6,994 nt of DNA, taken from Lentisphaerota bacterium (GTDB taxonomy: Bacteria; Verrucomicrobiota; Kiritimatiellia; RFP12; UBA1067). The position numbers and the translations under genes are program-made. Shown piece by piece: positions 6,232 through 6,994 of this stretch; within the stretch, counting starts at the first letter, position 1; every line of letters starts with the position of its first letter. The stretch lies in contig SUVZ01000198.1 of the NCBI GenBank assembly GCA_015061765.1, positions 1 through 6,994 on the forward strand, read 5' to 3'. The notes below the pieces were generated by a model. The model saw nothing but the letters and a program-made list of their open reading frames with translations. It did not search any database and was not told the origin of the DNA.

Positions 6232-6492
6232 TGGTTTTGCGAGGTGTGGCCTCTCCCTCCTCCCGCCGCTTTCGGGGGTGCTATTTGAAATGTGCTGATT
6301 TAATCGCGGGCGACTCATGCCGGGTAATCGCCGAAAAAGCGAATCTTTTGAAGGCCGAGGCCGAGTCAAGGCGCTGAACGCATTGAAATCTCCGACCGTC
6401 GCGTCGCTTCCTACACCACCCGCGACGCGAAGGAAATCGCCAAGCTGCCGGCAAAGGTGGCAATTCTGGCATATAATAGTCGGTTGCAGTGA
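6231..6492 (+). pseudogene. Frameshifted small gene or gene remnant after the AbiEii toxin
   Basis: An ATG at 6231 overlaps the toxin stop (TGATG) and runs 48 codons to a TGA at 6375-6377. Skipping one base at that point restores a coherent frame to TGA 6490-6492, giving 86 residues. The part from about 6285 looks protein-like across the break: KCADLIAGDSCRVIAEKAN, then LLKAEAESRR, then ERIEISDRRVASYTTRDAKE and IAKLPAKVA. Third codon positions are mostly G or C after the shift. The first 18 codons look like ordinary low-complexity DNA, so the true 5' end may be lost. I do not recognise the family. A helical start followed by an IEISDRRV strand is reminiscent of small phage head-completion-like proteins, but this is a guess. 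A sequencing error or a +1 frameshift at CGC-TGA would also explain the break. Confidence 0.38.
6260..6278 (+). terminator. Weak hairpin after abiE, poor terminator candidate
   Basis: CTCCCG (6260-6265) can pair with CGGGGG (6273-6278) around a seven-base loop, including one G-T pair. It is followed by TGCTATTTG rather than a run of T, so it would be a weak intrinsic terminator at best. It also lies inside the possible remnant frame. Confidence 0.2.
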
Positions 6493-6717
6493 GTGCGGGT
6501 TTGGCACAATCAACTCGTATGAACGAAACTGTCAGGTTCGGAGCTGTGGTATATGCCGTTATTGCCCATTACGCGGAAGCTCATGTCGCGCGGTGTCGGC
6601 GGCGGTATTCGCCTGGGGCCATGCCTTGTTCTCGTTTGAACAACTTGGTCAGAAGACTCTTGTCCCGATAGTAATACTAAGCGCCCCAGCAAGCTCACTT
6701 TCTGCTTCCGATGTATT
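6493..6717. other. Gap without recognisable genes
   Basis: About 225 bases separate the plus-strand remnant from the minus-strand regulator. Short frames exist on both strands but none has a recognisable motif, a ribosome binding site, or a continuous coding pattern. No tRNA-like fold and no convincing terminator for the regulator were seen. Confidence 0.4.
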
Positions 6718-6994
6718 TCATCCGGCTACAAGGTTCATGTTGACCGCCAGTGTCGCCGCTTCGGTCCGCGAGGCGGCTCCCATTTTCAGCAGGATCTTCT
6801 TGATGTGGTCCTTAACGGTTTCGAGTGAGACGCCGGCTATGTCGGCTATCTCCTTGTTCGAGAATCCCTTGGCGATCAGATTCAGTATCTCGAGCTGACG
6901 GGGCGACAGTTCCGGCAGGGTCTGCATATTCCTGATGCAGTGCTGTATCTCCCGGCTCATGGCGGTCTCTCCGTTTCGGACGGCGCGGATGGCT
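6718..6994 (-). CDS. LuxR/NarL-type response regulator, C-terminal HTH domain (5' end outside window)
   Basis: The minus-strand frame enters at the right edge and ends at a TGA (6720-6718), showing about 91 residues. The GerE/LuxR helix-turn-helix is unmistakable: LSPRQLEILNLIAKGFSNKE, then IADIAGVSLETVKDHIKKIL, then LKMGAASRTEAA. Upstream of it the frame reads AIRAVRNGETAMSREI, which is the usual end of a receiver domain and linker in NarL/FixJ response regulators. The full protein therefore very likely has an N-terminal phospho-receiver off the window. The Met at 6960-6958 would then be internal, not a start. Such proteins act in the cytoplasm as DNA-binding output of two-component systems. 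The target genes and the sensor kinase are not visible. The gene converges on the AbiE region from the opposite strand. Confidence 0.9.
   Translation of the reverse strand, partial: AIRAVRNGETAMSREIQHCIRNMQTLPELSPRQLEILNLIAKGFSNKEIADIAGVSLETVKDHIKKILLKMGAASRTEAATLAVNMNLVAG

Noticed and set aside
6472..6477. Another TATAAT hexamer
   Set aside because: It lacks both the extended TG and a -35, lies inside the coding-like remnant (codons for LAYN), and is not followed by a recognisable gene.
6485..6565. Cysteine-rich stretch in the plus frame (CSECG, then NCQVRSCGICRYC) resembling an IS91-type zinc-binding domain
   Set aside because: No transposase sequence follows, and the frame continues into the antisense of the regulator. 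The cysteine spacing is likely chance.
6510..6698. A 62-codon minus-strand frame downstream of the regulator
   Set aside because: No domain, no ribosome binding site, and no resemblance to a known small protein or REP-associated transposase on inspection.
6317..6898. A 193-codon plus-strand frame covering the remnant, the gap and the regulator
   Set aside because: Its second half is the antisense of the LuxR helix-turn-helix, and its first half is out of frame with the protein-like remnant.
1..6994. Search for tRNA genes, CRISPR arrays and insertion-sequence ends
   Set aside because: No cloverleaf-compatible T-arm with matching acceptor ends, no regularly spaced repeats, and no transposase or terminal inverted repeats were seen.

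Overview
The window looks like bacterial accessory DNA, with mostly plus-strand genes, SD-like sites and sigma-70-type promoters with an extended -10 (TGnTATAAT). The YhhN-type membrane protein with a predicted extracytoplasmic catalytic domain suggests a Gram-negative host. A PVC-group organism (Kiritimatiellota or Verrucomicrobiota type) is only a guess from general style; nothing here fixes the taxon. The 537-2864 gene is visibly richer in G+C than the ATPase and AbiE genes that follow, so the right-hand part may have a different history.

Layout. Positions 1-342 hold the C-terminal half of a DUF3800 protein running in from the left. Positions 537-2864 encode the most unusual gene: a membrane protein joining a YhhN/TMEM86 (lysoplasmalogenase-like) segment, a DUF998-like multi-helix segment, and a C-terminal linalool dehydratase/isomerase (LinD)-type domain that keeps the LinD active-site residues. 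A strong promoter at 2874-2903 then drives an AAA+ ATPase fused to a PD-(D/E)XK nuclease-like C-terminus (DUF234 type, 2974-4293). A 355-base gap holds one further promoter-like site, a possible 31-codon remnant, and repeats. It is followed by a type IV toxin-antitoxin pair, AbiEi antitoxin (4649-5452) and AbiEii nucleotidyltransferase toxin (5449-6231), translationally coupled by an ATGA overlap. Its promoter has an inverted repeat around the -10 that could be the antitoxin operator.

After the toxin stop codon comes a short coding-like stretch interrupted by one frameshift (6231-6492), then about 225 bases with nothing recognisable. The window ends in the C-terminal HTH of a minus-strand NarL/LuxR-type response regulator (6718-6994) that continues off the right edge.

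Working together: the AbiE pair is a self-contained stress or anti-phage module, and the DUF234 ATPase and the DUF3800 protein are the kind of accessory genes often found in such islands. The LinD fusion appears to be an independent, separately transcribed enzyme gene. Its domain combination is the main candidate for something undescribed.
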